A DNA stretch of 64,000 nt from Candidatus Enterococcus moelleringii (GTDB lineage Bacteria > Bacillota > Bacilli > Lactobacillales > Enterococcaceae), in assembly GCF_017377575.1 (NCBI RefSeq), contig NZ_JAFREM010000031.1, positions 62,001-126,000 on the forward strand, in the 5' to 3' direction. Shown here piece after piece: positions 1 to 9,418 of this stretch. Under the pieces are notes generated by a model. The model worked only from the letters and a program-made list of their open reading frames with translations. It ran no database searches and was not told where the DNA came from. A program made the position numbers and the translations under genes. Each line of letters opens with the position of its first letter. Position 1 is the first letter of the stretch.

Positions 1-460
1 CACGGCCAACTTTTGTGATTTGTGATTCAATGTAGTTCGACGTTTCACGGGCCAAGAAAACTTGCCAACGTTCACCGTCAGAAATAATATCCCCAAAGTA
101 ATCCCGCTTCATTCCTGCACTCATCATAGTACCTAATACTTTACCGTGAGAAAGCTCAGTAAATTTTTGCGGATACTTTATTTCGATCATGATGATTTCA
201 AAATCGTCCTTAGTAGGTTCGAAGTATTCTGGATAAATCATACAGCGACAACGCTCAGCTTGTTCATATCCACCAAAAAACATAAATTTCAAGTCGCTAT
301 TTTCACGAGTTAACACCTCAAGAATATATGCTTGACGCGGATCTAAAAAATTTGTTAAATATGGAGCATATTGGCTTTCCACTTGTTCTAACCAGTCACC
401 GACTGCATCTATAAATGGGCGTTCTTCAGGTCGAAAATGCTGATAGACATTCTCATTCAT
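1..460 (-). CDS. ylmH: YlmH-type S4-domain RNA-binding protein, partial (3' end beyond window)
   Basis: The reading frame runs from an ATG at 460 to the window edge without a stop, so only about the first 153 residues are present. The start MNENVYQHFRPEERPFID, the DPRQAYILEVL segment, and a later run ending in ETSNYIESQITKVGR are typical of the YlmH family. In that family a C-terminal S4 RNA-binding domain follows; here it lies outside the window. B. subtilis YlmH has been linked to ribosome rescue and quality control and sits at the end of the division cluster, as here. A GGGGGTGAGGGT ribosome site precedes the ATG. It is the last gene seen of the dcw transcription unit, 13 nt after yggT. 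Family assignment is fairly sure; the function is from family knowledge. Confidence 0.85.
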   Translation of the reverse strand, partial: MNENVYQHFRPEERPFIDAVGDWLEQVESQYAPYLTNFLDPRQAYILEVLTRENSDLKFMFFGGYEQAERCRCMIYPEYFEPTKDDFEIIMIEIKYPQKFTELSHGKVLGTMMSAGMKRDYFGDIISDGERWQVFLARETSNYIESQITKVGR

Positions 461-473
461 ACCCTCACCCCCT

Positions 474-746
474 CTAATAAATCATGCTGTAAATTACTTG
501 ATTGAGAATTCGCACAATAAAATTTAACGCAATGATTGCGGCCATAACCGAAAAATCGATGCCGCCAAACTGTAATGGCAAACGACGAAATAAATCTAAA
601 AATGGCTCGCAGATTTTGCCCAGCAGTCTTCCCAAAGCGGATTCATACGCACCGGGGAACCAAGAAAGCAATGCATATACGACTAATAATACCGTATACA
701 GGTTGACCAAACGATTGATCAAGTATAACAAATTAAATAATATCAA
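474..746 (-). CDS. yggT: YggT family membrane protein
   Basis: A 90-residue hydrophobic protein with two membrane segments, one near residues 5-27 and one near 62-88, separated by a short basic-amphipathic stretch with GRLLGKICEPFLDLFRRLP. The EPFLxxFRRLP motif is the signature of the YggT/YlmG family. In Gram-positive dcw clusters this gene follows sepF, and in other lineages the family affects nucleoid or membrane-protein organisation at division; the molecular role is not established. It lies between sepF and ylmH with short gaps and is surely co-transcribed with them. Confidence 0.9.
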   Translation of the reverse strand: MILFNLLYLINRLVNLYTVLLVVYALLSWFPGAYESALGRLLGKICEPFLDLFRRLPLQFGGIDFSVMAAIIALNFIVRILNQVIYSMIY

Positions 747-759
747 TTAATTGTCTCCT

Positions 760-1410
760 TTATAGTTCGAGTCCAAAAATGTCTTGATCACCCATTGACT
801 GCAAAGTAGAATTATCTATCTCCATATTCGCTGGGATACAAAGAAACATTTCATTTCCGGCTCGTTTTATATCTCCATCGATCATAAACACCGCACCTGT
901 CAAAAAATCAACGATTCTTCTGGCACGCCCATCATCCAATGATTGAAAGTTAATCAATACCGCTTCGCCTTGGGCAATACGCTTTGCTATTACCATTGCT
1001 TCATTATAGGCTTTAGGTTCTACCACTGAAATTCGTTTACGCGTTTTTGCAGTTGCAGCAGCTTGTGTCGCTGCTCTTCTTTGCATCGCTTCATTATTTG
1101 GCATATTGATCACTTTTTCTGTCCTTTTTGCAGATGGAACAGCATTCGCTGGTTTGGTTATCACTGACTTCTCCGGTTGTCGAACTTTTGCAGGTTGCTT
1201 GACAGCTGCAGGTACGCTTTCTGTCGTACGTTTCACAGGTTCTTTTCTTGTTGGTTGTTGCGATTTATTCACCATCGGCTTTTTTTGTGCCCGTTTCTCT
1301 CTTTTGGGTTGTTTTACGACTGGCTGTCGCGTAACAACAGGTTCTTCATATACTTCATCTTCATCAGCTAGACCGAAAAAATCGCTGATCTTTTCAAGAT
1401 TAATGGCCAT
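760..1410 (-). CDS. sepF: Cell division protein SepF
   Basis: SepF is a membrane-binding ring protein that bundles FtsZ filaments and anchors the Z ring. The protein of 216 residues begins with the amphipathic membrane helix MAINLEKISDFFGLADEDE, has a long basic Gln/Lys/Pro/Thr-rich linker (about residues 30-125), and ends in the SepF core with AQGEAVLINFQSLDD and RRIVDFLTGAVFMIDGDI. The start at 1410 was chosen over the in-frame start at 1467, because the latter lies inside yggS and AGGATAGGA sits just before 1410. The linker is long compared with B. subtilis SepF (about 150 aa). It sits between yggS and yggT in the dcw cluster. Confidence 0.95.
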   Translation of the reverse strand: MAINLEKISDFFGLADEDEVYEEPVVTRQPVVKQPKREKRAQKKPMVNKSQQPTRKEPVKRTTESVPAAVKQPAKVRQPEKSVITKPANAVPSAKRTEKVINMPNNEAMQRRAATQAAATAKTRKRISVVEPKAYNEAMVIAKRIAQGEAVLINFQSLDDGRARRIVDFLTGAVFMIDGDIKRAGNEMFLCIPANMEIDNSTLQSMGDQDIFGLEL

Positions 1411-1420
1411 TGATTCTGTC

Positions 1421-2098
1421 CTATCCTTTCTTAAATAATGCAGTTCCCACACGAATATAGGTTGCACCCTCTATAATTGCCAGTGGGAAATCCTGGCTCA
1501 TCCCCATACTAAGTTCTGTGCAAGGAGCATAATTCAGTTTTAAGGAACAAATCTTTTCCTGTAATTTCTTCAAGGAGGCGAAAATGCTCCGGATCGTTTC
1601 ATCATCTGCATCAAATGGTGCCATCGTCATTAAACCAACAATATGTACGTTGGTTAAATCTTCTAACTCATAAACAAATGACAGCAATTCCTCGGGGCTA
1701 ATGCCATGCTTTGATTCTTCACCTGAGATATTGACTTCAATGAAACAGTTAATCTTATGTGCCGCTCGTTTTTGAATTTCTTGCGCCAAACGCAAACTAT
1801 CTAATGCATGGAAATAATCAACATGATTAATAATAGATTTTACCTTGCGTCGTTGCAAATTACCAATCAAATGCCAAGAAATATCCGAATATTGACTTAA
1901 ATTTTCCTTTTTCTCAAGAAGTTTGTCAACCCGATTTTCAGCTAAGTTGGTCACTCCAAGTCTCACTAATTCTTCAGCAGCTGATGAGTCTACACTCTTT
2001 GTTACCGCGACCAGCGTAACATCTTCTGGGTTACGTGAAACAAGAGCACACGACTCCTGAATCTCTTGCTCTACAGTATGCAAGTTATCAGCGATCAT
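1421..2098 (-). CDS. yggS: YggS family pyridoxal-phosphate homeostasis protein (PLPBP)
   Basis: A 225-residue PLP-binding protein of the alanine-racemase-like fold that buffers pyridoxal 5'-phosphate; it has no known catalytic activity. The family signatures are visible: VTLVAVTKSVD near residue 28-38 holds the PLP-lysine, followed by LAENRVDKLLEK, WHLIGNLQRRKVKSI, and near the C-terminus ELSMGMSQDFPLAIIEGAT and VRVG-like IRVGTALF. The start follows a GGGGGAGAGC site. It lies between ftsZ and sepF, a placement common in Firmicutes (ylmE). Confidence 0.95.
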   Translation of the reverse strand: MIADNLHTVEQEIQESCALVSRNPEDVTLVAVTKSVDSSAAEELVRLGVTNLAENRVDKLLEKKENLSQYSDISWHLIGNLQRRKVKSIINHVDYFHALDSLRLAQEIQKRAAHKINCFIEVNISGEESKHGISPEELLSFVYELEDLTNVHIVGLMTMAPFDADDETIRSIFASLKKLQEKICSLKLNYAPCTELSMGMSQDFPLAIIEGATYIRVGTALFKKG

Positions 2099-2113
2099 GT
2101 GCTCTCCCCCTTT

Positions 2114-3355
2114 TTATTTTCTACGGCGAAAGAATGGTGGTGTATCAAGTTCTTCGTCTTTTTCAGGTTTTACTTCTTCGCGAGTAAAAGTTTCGAATTC
2201 TTTCTTTTCAATATTTTCAAATTGAGTATCGTCTACTTTTGGTCGAACGTTGTCTTCCTTGCGAATGTCCCATTCACCAAACGCTGATTGCGATTCATTA
2301 TTTTTTGTTGGTTCAATGTCCAAATTTGGTTTTTGTGGTACTGATTGAACTTGACTAGTGCGTTGAGAGCTGCTGCGACTAGCCTTTCGTTCCTTTTTTG
2401 TTGGGTCAATCCCTGTTGCGATTACTGTTACTCGAATTTCATCGCCCAATTCTTCACTGATTGAAGTACCCAAAATGATGTTTACATCTCCAGTAGCAGC
2501 ATGAGCCACAATATCAGATGCATCCTGTGCTTCAAACAATGTCATATCTAACCCACCAGTGATGTTCAACAAGACTTGCTCTGCCCCATCAATAGATGTT
2601 TCTAACAATGGAGAAGAGATCGCTTTTTTAGTTGCTTCTACAACGCGTTCTTCACCGCTGGCAACCCCGATTCCCATCAAAGCAGTACCTTGATCGGCCA
2701 TCACAGTTTTCACATCAGCAAAGTCCAAGTTAACGTAACCAGGTGCTGTAATCAGATCTGAAATACCTTGTACCCCTTGACGAAGCACATTGTCAGCTTC
2801 TCGGAATGCTTCAAGCATCGGCGTCTTCTTATCAACAACCTCCAATAGGCGGTTGTTAGAGATAATCAGCAATGTATCCACGTTTTCTTTTAACAACGAA
2901 ATACCTTCGGCAGCAAAACGACCGCGTTTTGGTCCTTCAAAGCTGAATGGACGTGTTACAACGCCTACAGTCAAGGCTCCTAAATCTTTCGCAATTTTAG
3001 CTACGATTGGAGCAGCTCCAGTACCTGTTCCACCGCCCATACCAGCAGTGATAAATACCATATCCGCACCTTGCAATGCTTCTTGAATCGCTTGATCGCT
3101 TTCTTCAGCAGCTTTTTGGCCTACCTCAGGTTGAGATCCAGCTCCTAGTCCACGTGTATATTTTGGACCTAATTGAATAACCGTTTCAGCTTTTGAATTT
3201 TTTAACGCTTGCACATCAGTGTTAGCAGCAATAAATTCAACGCCTTTAACGTTTTCCTCGATCATTCGATTAATTGCGTTGCCGCCGCCGCCGCCGACGC
3301 CGATAACTTTAATAACTGCGCCTTCGTTAATATTGTTATCTATTGAGAATTCCAT
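2114..3355 (-). CDS. ftsZ: Cell division protein FtsZ
   Basis: Tubulin-like GTPase that forms the cytokinetic ring. The 413-residue protein has the N-terminal [13 protein letters not shown] nucleotide-binding segment, the tubulin signature [12 protein letters not shown] near residues 104-116, and the T7-like [11 protein letters not shown]. The globular domain ends near residue 315. A charged, Ser/Gln-rich linker of about 75 residues follows, then the conserved C-terminal tail with [13 protein letters not shown]-type ending that binds FtsA and SepF. An AGGAGGAAT site lies before the ATG. It is 22 nt downstream of ftsA. All key GTPase elements appear intact. Confidence 0.98.
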   Translation of the reverse strand: MEFSIDNNINEGAVIKVIGVGGGGGNAINRMIEENVKGVEFIAANTDVQALKNSKAETVIQLGPKYTRGLGAGSQPEVGQKAAEESDQAIQEALQGADMVFITAGMGGGTGTGAAPIVAKIAKDLGALTVGVVTRPFSFEGPKRGRFAAEGISLLKENVDTLLIISNNRLLEVVDKKTPMLEAFREADNVLRQGVQGISDLITAPGYVNLDFADVKTVMADQGTALMGIGVASGEERVVEATKKAISSPLLETSIDGAEQVLLNITGGLDMTLFEAQDASDIVAHAATGDVNIILGTSISEELGDEIRVTVIATGIDPTKKERKASRSSSQRTSQVQSVPQKPNLDIEPTKNNESQSAFGEWDIRKEDNVRPKVDDTQFENIEKKEFETFTREEVKPEKDEELDTPPFFRRRK

Positions 3356-3376
3356 GTTTTATTCCTCCTGTGTGAA

Positions 3377-4696
3377 TTAGTCAAAAATATTAGAGAAGAA
3401 GTCTTTGATCTTCCCAGTTACTTTTTCATCATTTTTTGGTTTTGTTTCTTCTTCATATTCTTCCACAGCATCATAGTCGTCATAGACTGGTGTAGTGGAT
3501 ACAGCTGAAACTTGCGGTGACAAGGTGACTTTCTCACCAGTCACTGCTGATTTAGCCAAGTGATACACGTCATTTAATTCAGCTGAATAATTAACAATAC
3601 TTATCACGTTGGTGAATACTGGATTTCGTAAGCCCATTTGATTTGGCACATGCAGTTTCACATTGGTACCAAAAACATCTTCCGCTAACTCTACTACGCC
3701 TGGAATACTGGCAGCCCCGCCTGACAGAACGATTCCTCCTGGTAAGTCTAATGCTTCAATTTCATCCAAGGCACTTTTAGCCTTACGGAAGATTTGTTCC
3801 AAACGAGCCTCAATGATCTCAGCTAGATAACGTTCATCAATTTTTACCGGCTCTGTCTTCCCGATAACATCTACTGGAAACTCTTCATCTGAAGATGTTC
3901 TGGCTGGGTAAGCATCGCCATAATTGATTTTTAACGCTTCCGCATTATTGAAAGAAGTATTCAATACGATCGAAATATCTTTCGTTACGTATTCTCCACC
4001 TTCTTGATCAACATGTGTAAATTTCAATTGCTTATCATGCATAACCGCAGTCGTTGTTTGTCCGCCACCCATGTCAATAACAATTGTACCAAAATCTTTC
4101 TCTCCATCAGAGAGAATTGACTCGGTCAAAGCTTGCGGCGTAATAATTGTTTCCGCAACTGTTAATCCAGCCGTTTCGACACATTTTTTAATGTTATGAA
4201 TGATTGTTTTAGGACCGGTGAAAACCAGACCAAACATTTCTAGTCGGACACCAATCATACCCCTAGGATCTTTGATTCCGTCGAATCCATCTACAGTAAA
4301 TTCTTGCGGTAATAGAGCGACGATCTGTCTTTCAGGAGGAATTGAACGAACCATTGCGGCAGAAGCAACGTTGCGTACGTCGTCGTCAGTGATTTCTTTA
4401 GATTCGTTGTTAACAGCAATCATGCCTTGGCATGGCTCAACTTCCAGAAGGTTTGCTGGCAATCCCACACTGACACTTTTGATTTGAATCCCGGCTTTTT
4501 CCTCGGCCTGTTTTACTGCTCGTTGAATTGCGTGAACGGTTTTGTCAATGTCCACAATAATCCCACGATTGATTCCTTCTGATTTTGCATTTCCAACACC
4601 AATTATATTCATTTGGCTATCGATGTATTCGGCAACTACAACTTTTACAGATGTCGTTCCGATATCAAGGCCCACATACATTCCTGCTTTTGCCAT
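3377..4696 (-). CDS. ftsA: Cell division protein FtsA
   Basis: Actin-like ATPase that ties FtsZ filaments to the membrane. The 439-residue protein shows the ATPase phosphate-1 motif GLDIGTTSVKVVVAE at the N-terminus, the SHS2 insertion with SVGLPANLLEVEPCQGMI, the phosphate-2 motif VIDMGGGQTTTAVM, and LSGGAASIPGV near residue 325. A low-complexity acidic linker with Tyr-Glu repeats precedes the C-terminal amphipathic helix KIKDFFSNIFD, the membrane target. It is transcribed just before ftsZ; about 160 nt separate it from divIB. Confidence 0.98.
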   Translation of the reverse strand: MAKAGMYVGLDIGTTSVKVVVAEYIDSQMNIIGVGNAKSEGINRGIIVDIDKTVHAIQRAVKQAEEKAGIQIKSVSVGLPANLLEVEPCQGMIAVNNESKEITDDDVRNVASAAMVRSIPPERQIVALLPQEFTVDGFDGIKDPRGMIGVRLEMFGLVFTGPKTIIHNIKKCVETAGLTVAETIITPQALTESILSDGEKDFGTIVIDMGGGQTTTAVMHDKQLKFTHVDQEGGEYVTKDISIVLNTSFNNAEALKINYGDAYPARTSSDEEFPVDVIGKTEPVKIDERYLAEIIEARLEQIFRKAKSALDEIEALDLPGGIVLSGGAASIPGVVELAEDVFGTNVKLHVPNQMGLRNPVFTNVISIVNYSAELNDVYHLAKSAVTGEKVTLSPQVSAVSTTPVYDDYDAVEEYEEETKPKNDEKVTGKIKDFFSNIFD

Positions 4697-4856
4697 GAAT
4701 GGGATTCCCTCCTACTTAAAATTTCATTATCTAGATTGAAAATATCTGCTTTCAGTAAGCACGTCATATATTTCTTTCAAATATACTCACTGCCACCAAT
4801 TTTACCACATTTTACACGGAATTAAAAAGGCGAATCCGTATTTTCTTCGGATAATT

Positions 4857-5936
4857 TTAATCATTTTCGGCAGATGGACTGGTTTCTTCTGCCGTACTTT
4901 CGGTTGTACTTTCATTTGTGCTTTGTTCGGTGTTATCTGAAGATGATTCTTCAGGATAAGCGTAGCTGTAAATTCCAGCTTCCATGTCGACTATACCTTT
5001 CATTTCTTGAACATTCATTTCCTCAACAACTTGTGGATAGTATTTCATTTTTTGCGACATCTCTTGGATAGCTACAATGACTTGATTGCCGTCATTCATA
5101 AATACTTGCAGGAGGCTTTTATTTTCATCGGTAGGAGCATACTTAATTTGCGAAACTCCTTGTCGTACCTCTTCAGGGAGCGCGTCATACTGTTTCAAGA
5201 CCGCCCGAATTCTTTTCGGCCCGGTAAAGCCTTCTAAAATTGGCAACGATCCTTGAGTATTTTCAACACTAGTCGGAATGACTCTGCCATTTGCTAGGAT
5301 AGGTGAGTATTCCTTGTCATGTTCCAAATAAGCAACTTCTTTATATTCTTTCACATTGATGGCAAATTTATTGACGCCATTAAAACGCACACTGGCATCT
5401 TCGATTCGCAATTCTTGTTTTTTTAAGCGGTCCACGTGCTCATCACGATGAAAATATTGGGACCACAAGTTATTGCCAATTGAAAAATTTAATTTCTCTG
5501 CAATTTCTTCTGACGAGATTTGATCGTTTCCTTCAATCGAAATACTGGATAATCGACTAAGCGGCGAAACATAATATAGTAAAATTAACGCAGGAATCGA
5601 AAATAAGAGAATCAAAGTAGTAGACCGTCGATACAAGCGTCTATTCCTTTCATGACGCACATTAGGCAGTCGTTCTAAAAACGATCCGTTTACAGGTCCT
5701 TTGAATTTCTTTTTTGGAACCTCTTCTTCAAGATCTTCTGCATCATCTAACTGCTCTGGTTCTTCTTCAATGTTCTCAAGATCTTCCTCGTCACTAACCA
5801 ACTCTTCATCAGCTTCAGTTTCAGGAGGGACTTCTTTTTCATTTGGATGTTGTTTTAAATATTCTTGATTCGCCAACTGCCATGGCGTTAGCTTTTTTGA
5901 TTCTTCGTTATTCTCAGGCGTATCTTGATTACTCAA
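4857..5936 (-). CDS. divIB: Cell division protein DivIB/FtsQ
   Basis: Bitopic division protein that acts with FtsL and DivIC to control septal peptidoglycan synthesis. The 359-residue protein has a long acidic Glu/Asp-rich cytoplasmic part (residues 1-100), one membrane span TLILLFSIPALILLYYV (about 108-124), then a POTRA domain starting LSSISIEGNDQISSEEI and the FtsQ domain. The C-terminal tail is Ser/Thr/Glu-rich. The start is a TTG at 5936, nine nt behind AGGAGGTGAC; no ATG fits as well. It lies between murG and ftsA, as in enterococci and streptococci. Confidence 0.95.
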   Translation of the reverse strand: MSNQDTPENNEESKKLTPWQLANQEYLKQHPNEKEVPPETEADEELVSDEEDLENIEEEPEQLDDAEDLEEEVPKKKFKGPVNGSFLERLPNVRHERNRRLYRRSTTLILLFSIPALILLYYVSPLSRLSSISIEGNDQISSEEIAEKLNFSIGNNLWSQYFHRDEHVDRLKKQELRIEDASVRFNGVNKFAINVKEYKEVAYLEHDKEYSPILANGRVIPTSVENTQGSLPILEGFTGPKRIRAVLKQYDALPEEVRQGVSQIKYAPTDENKSLLQVFMNDGNQVIVAIQEMSQKMKYYPQVVEEMNVQEMKGIVDMEAGIYSYAYPEESSSDNTEQSTNESTTESTAEETSPSAEND

Positions 5937-5958
5937 GCTTAGTCACCTCCTGCCTCAT

Positions 5959-7050
5959 TTATTTCACGATACTATTCACCATGCGCCATAAGCGTTCTGC
6001 TGCATCGGGAATGCCTTCTTTTCTTGAAGCATCCGCCATCTGTTCTCGAAGAGTATGGTCGTCCATGATATCATCAATCGCGGTTGTCAGGCGCTCACCT
6101 GTCAACTCATCATCTTTAATCATACTGACAGCACCTGCATCTACTAAACTTTGCGCATTTTTTGTTTGATGATCGTTGGTAACGTAAGGACTCGGGATTA
6201 AAATTGCCGGAAGTCCTAAAGCGGTAAATTCCGCAATTGAAGTAGCCCCCGCCCGGCCGATCAACAGATCAACATTAGCCATCACATCAGTCATGTTTTT
6301 TATATAGGGTTGTAACGAGATATTTGACCAAGTTTTTCCGGCTTCAAATTTCTCATTAAGCTCTTGAAAATAGCGATCACCTGAAGCATAAAGTACTTGA
6401 TAATCTTTTTTTGCTAATTGCGGCAATGCTTGGATTACCGCCTGGTTGATTTTTAACGCTCCTTGACTGCCGCCGAAAATCAAAACAGTCGGACGATCTG
6501 GTGTTAAGCCGTAGTCAGAAAGCACTTCTGACTTCCCATTTGCAATGACTTCTTGTGCTCGGGGGTTACCCACCAGCACTGTTTTCTTTTCTGGAAAATA
6601 TTGTGCAGCATCCGGGAAACAAATTCCCACTTTGTCTACAAAGAGGCTGAGAAACTTATTAGTGATTCCAGGCACACTATTTTGTTCATGAACAATCGTA
6701 GGAATCTTTAGCCGAGCCGCTGCGTACACCACGGATCCGGAAACATAACCACCAGTACCAATGACTACATCTGGTTGGAATTCTTTTAAAATTTCCTTCG
6801 AACGCTTCAAGCTTTCCATAAACATTTGTAAGGTCTTGATGTTATCCATGGAAAGTTTCCGCTTGAATCCTTGAATCTTAATAGTTTTAAAAGGAATTCC
6901 CGTTTCGGGAACAATTTTATTTTCTAGACCACGATGGGTTCCTACATACAAAAACTCAGCATTAGGATGTATTTTTTCCACATAGCGGATAAAAGCAAGT
7001 GCCGGATAAATGTGCCCGCCTGTTCCACCGCCAGTTACAAGTATTTTCAT
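5959..7050 (-). CDS. murG: UDP-GlcNAc:lipid I N-acetylglucosaminyltransferase MurG
   Basis: Transfers GlcNAc onto lipid I to make lipid II at the inner face of the membrane. The 363-residue GT28 protein starts [19 protein letters not shown], the acceptor/phosphate loop. [14 protein letters not shown] follows near residue 97, and the donor-binding G-loop [13 protein letters not shown] lies near 190. [13 protein letters not shown] and [14 protein letters not shown] complete the nucleotide-sugar site. GGAGACAAA precedes the ATG. It follows murD by 8 nt. Confidence 0.98.
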   Translation of the reverse strand: MKILVTGGGTGGHIYPALAFIRYVEKIHPNAEFLYVGTHRGLENKIVPETGIPFKTIKIQGFKRKLSMDNIKTLQMFMESLKRSKEILKEFQPDVVIGTGGYVSGSVVYAAARLKIPTIVHEQNSVPGITNKFLSLFVDKVGICFPDAAQYFPEKKTVLVGNPRAQEVIANGKSEVLSDYGLTPDRPTVLIFGGSQGALKINQAVIQALPQLAKKDYQVLYASGDRYFQELNEKFEAGKTWSNISLQPYIKNMTDVMANVDLLIGRAGATSIAEFTALGLPAILIPSPYVTNDHQTKNAQSLVDAGAVSMIKDDELTGERLTTAIDDIMDDHTLREQMADASRKEGIPDAAERLWRMVNSIVK

Positions 7051-7058
7051 TTTGTCTC

Positions 7059-8426
7059 CTACTTCTCTTTAAGCTTTTCAACAGCCTGCATGAATTTGTC
7101 TCCACGAACTTCAAAGCTAGGATATTGATCCCAGCTGGCATTGGCAGGAGAAAGCAAAATACTATCTCCGGCTGCGCTGTGCTCATAAGCTAACGGAACC
7201 GCTGTTTCTACATTTTCAGTTAGTATAATCGTTTCGATTTCCGCTTTTTTAGCCGTTTCAGCCAGCTTATTTTTAGTTTCGCCAAATAAGATAACGGCTT
7301 TTAGACCTTTGAAGGCTGGGATCAGTTCATCAAAACCATTGCCTCGATCTAACCCACCCGCTAATAAGACAACCTGATCATTTTTAAAACCACTTAAAGC
7401 CATCTCGGTTGCTAAGCTGTTGGTAGCTTTTGAATCGTTGTAAAATTTACGGTCATTGACAGCTGTCACGTATTGTGTGCGATGAGGAACGCCGTGGAAG
7501 TTGGTCAGCGCTTCACAAATTGCTTCATTGGATACCTTCATCAATTTTGCAGCAGCAATAGCGGCCAAAGCATTCTCAACGTTGTGTTTTCCTGGTACTC
7601 CCAAATCACTAGCAAGCATGATTTTCTCAGATTTAAAATACAGAACACCGTCTTTCAAATAGGCCCCATTTTCTAAAGTAGACTCACTTGAAAAAGGAAC
7701 AATCGTTGCCTTAGTCTTACGACTCAGCTCTTGCAACTCTTTAGAATCCCAGTTAATCACTAAATAATCCGAAGCGTCCATATTTTTTTGGATGGCCCAT
7801 TTTGCTGCTACGTAGTTGTCCCGTGTCCCATGATAATCTAAGTGCGCTTCGTATATGTTGGTAATTACAGCAATATGAGGTCTAAATTCATCAATACCCA
7901 TTAATTGAAAACTAGACATTTCCATCACAATATCGTCATCATCAGAAACTTTTTGGGCTACTTCACTGGCAGGAAAGCCAATATTACCAGCTAAATACGC
8001 TTTGCCGGATTCTCTGTTTTGATTCAATAAAAGACCGATCATTGTAGTTGTCGTCGTCTTACCATTCGTCCCAGTAATTCCAATAATCGGACATTCAGAA
8101 ATCTGGTAAGCCAATTCTACCTCAGTCAGTATCAGTATATGTAACGACTCAGCTTTTGCTACTAAAGGATTGTTGTAAGGGATCCCCGGATTCTTAACCA
8201 TTAAGGCAAAGTCTTCATCTAGCAATTCAATCGGATGACTTCCTGTAATTACCCGAATACCGTCTTCCAGCAAATCTTGAGCTGCTGGATTTTCTTCAAA
8301 AGGTTTTCCGTCGTTTACAGTAACAAGCGCGCCCAAGCGATGTAGCAACTTGGCCGCACTAAACCCGCTCTTAGCTAATCCTAAGACCAGAACTTTTTCG
8401 TTTTCATAACGTTTAATTTGTTTCAT
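7059..8426 (-). CDS. murD: UDP-MurNAc-L-alanine:D-glutamate ligase MurD
   Basis: ATP-dependent Mur ligase that adds D-Glu to UDP-MurNAc-L-Ala in the cytoplasm. The 455-residue protein shows the N-terminal dinucleotide-like fold [17 protein letters not shown], the ATP P-loop [18 protein letters not shown] near residue 115, the EMSSFQLM motif, [19 protein letters not shown] and the DSKATN motif with the carboxylated-lysine region. Length is normal for the family. It sits between mraY and murG. The usual partners murC, murE and murF are not in the window. Confidence 0.98.
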   Translation of the reverse strand: MKQIKRYENEKVLVLGLAKSGFSAAKLLHRLGALVTVNDGKPFEENPAAQDLLEDGIRVITGSHPIELLDEDFALMVKNPGIPYNNPLVAKAESLHILILTEVELAYQISECPIIGITGTNGKTTTTTMIGLLLNQNRESGKAYLAGNIGFPASEVAQKVSDDDDIVMEMSSFQLMGIDEFRPHIAVITNIYEAHLDYHGTRDNYVAAKWAIQKNMDASDYLVINWDSKELQELSRKTKATIVPFSSESTLENGAYLKDGVLYFKSEKIMLASDLGVPGKHNVENALAAIAAAKLMKVSNEAICEALTNFHGVPHRTQYVTAVNDRKFYNDSKATNSLATEMALSGFKNDQVVLLAGGLDRGNGFDELIPAFKGLKAVILFGETKNKLAETAKKAEIETIILTENVETAVPLAYEHSAAGDSILLSPANASWDQYPSFEVRGDKFMQAVEKLKEK

Positions 8427-8439
8427 GTTTTTTCATCTC

Positions 8440-9402
8440 CTACAGTACGATCACTAAAACTAGTATCGAAACAACTAGACCAATTAACCAAAAAATCCCA
8501 TCAATCTTCCATTCCGACCAACCAGACATTTCAAAATGGTGGTGCAGCGGTGACATCTTAAAGACACGCTTACCCGTTAACTTGAATGAAGTGACTTGAA
8601 TCATCACACTGGCTGTTTCACAAACGTAAACAAGTCCAATCAATAGCAAGGTCCATTCTTGGTGAAGCATAATAGATACTGCTGCTAATAATCCACCTAG
8701 GGATAAAGATCCCACATCACCCATGAAAATTTTGGCAGGTTTCTTATTATATGGAAAGAACCCAACTAGTCCGCCAATCACACTGAGGCAAACGATTAAT
8801 ACTTCATATTGTTGTTGATGCCAAGCCATAATACCATAGGCTGCAAAAGAAATTGTTCCTAATCCTGATACTAAGCCGTCAATCCCGTCGGTTAAGTTTA
8901 CTGCGTTAGAGAAGCCCACTAACCAAATGATGACAAATAGTCCATAGAAAATACCTAAGGGTAAATCTAAACCAAAAAAGTTCAGGGTATTACTGTAACC
9001 TTCCATCTGATAGACAAAATAAAACAGGATGGCTACAACTACTTGTCCGACAAATTTTTGTCTGGAAGTCAAACCTTCATTTTGTTTACGAGCCAACTTT
9101 AGAAAATCATCTAAAAAGCCGATGATTCCGTATAGTAAAAGAACAAACAACAGCAGCAATAACGAAGTTGTCATTTGGCCTTGCCAAATGCTGAACCATA
9201 CAATAGTAACTGCAGCAGCTGTTAAAAAGCCTGCTCCTCCCATTGTAGGTGTTCCTGCTTTTACGTTATGCCATTCCGGTCCTTCATCACGAATTGCTTG
9301 ACCTTGTTTTTTCATTCTGAAATAGCCGATTAAAAAAGGCATCCAAGCGACAGTAATTGCAAAACTACTGACAAAGGCAATAAATAGTTGTGCCGGTTCC
9401 AT
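8440..9402 (-). CDS. mraY: Phospho-MurNAc-pentapeptide transferase MraY
   Basis: Integral membrane transferase that makes lipid I from UDP-MurNAc-pentapeptide and undecaprenyl phosphate. The 320-residue protein has about ten membrane segments. The catalytic and Mg-binding motifs are visible: GTPTMGG near residue 50, GFLDDFLKLARKQNEGL near 95, NLTDGIDGL near 170, FMGDVGSLSLGG near 228, and the HHH box MSPLHHHFE near 284. It follows pbpC by 16 nt in the dcw operon. Confidence 0.98.
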   Translation of the reverse strand: MEPAQLFIAFVSSFAITVAWMPFLIGYFRMKKQGQAIRDEGPEWHNVKAGTPTMGGAGFLTAAAVTIVWFSIWQGQMTTSLLLLLFVLLLYGIIGFLDDFLKLARKQNEGLTSRQKFVGQVVVAILFYFVYQMEGYSNTLNFFGLDLPLGIFYGLFVIIWLVGFSNAVNLTDGIDGLVSGLGTISFAAYGIMAWHQQQYEVLIVCLSVIGGLVGFFPYNKKPAKIFMGDVGSLSLGGLLAAVSIMLHQEWTLLLIGLVYVCETASVMIQVTSFKLTGKRVFKMSPLHHHFEMSGWSEWKIDGIFWLIGLVVSILVLVIVL

Positions 9403-9418
9403 TCTTTTCTCTCCAGTC

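Noticed and set aside
2790-3086. Plus-strand frame opposite ftsZ coding 98 residues.
   Set aside because: No ribosome site, unlikely composition, and it mirrors a strongly conserved gene.
4200-4487. Plus-strand frame opposite ftsA.
   Set aside because: Shadow of the ftsA codon pattern; no start signal.
6962-7186. Minus-strand frame across the murD-murG junction.
   Set aside because: Out of frame with both intact genes, no site, no homology sign.
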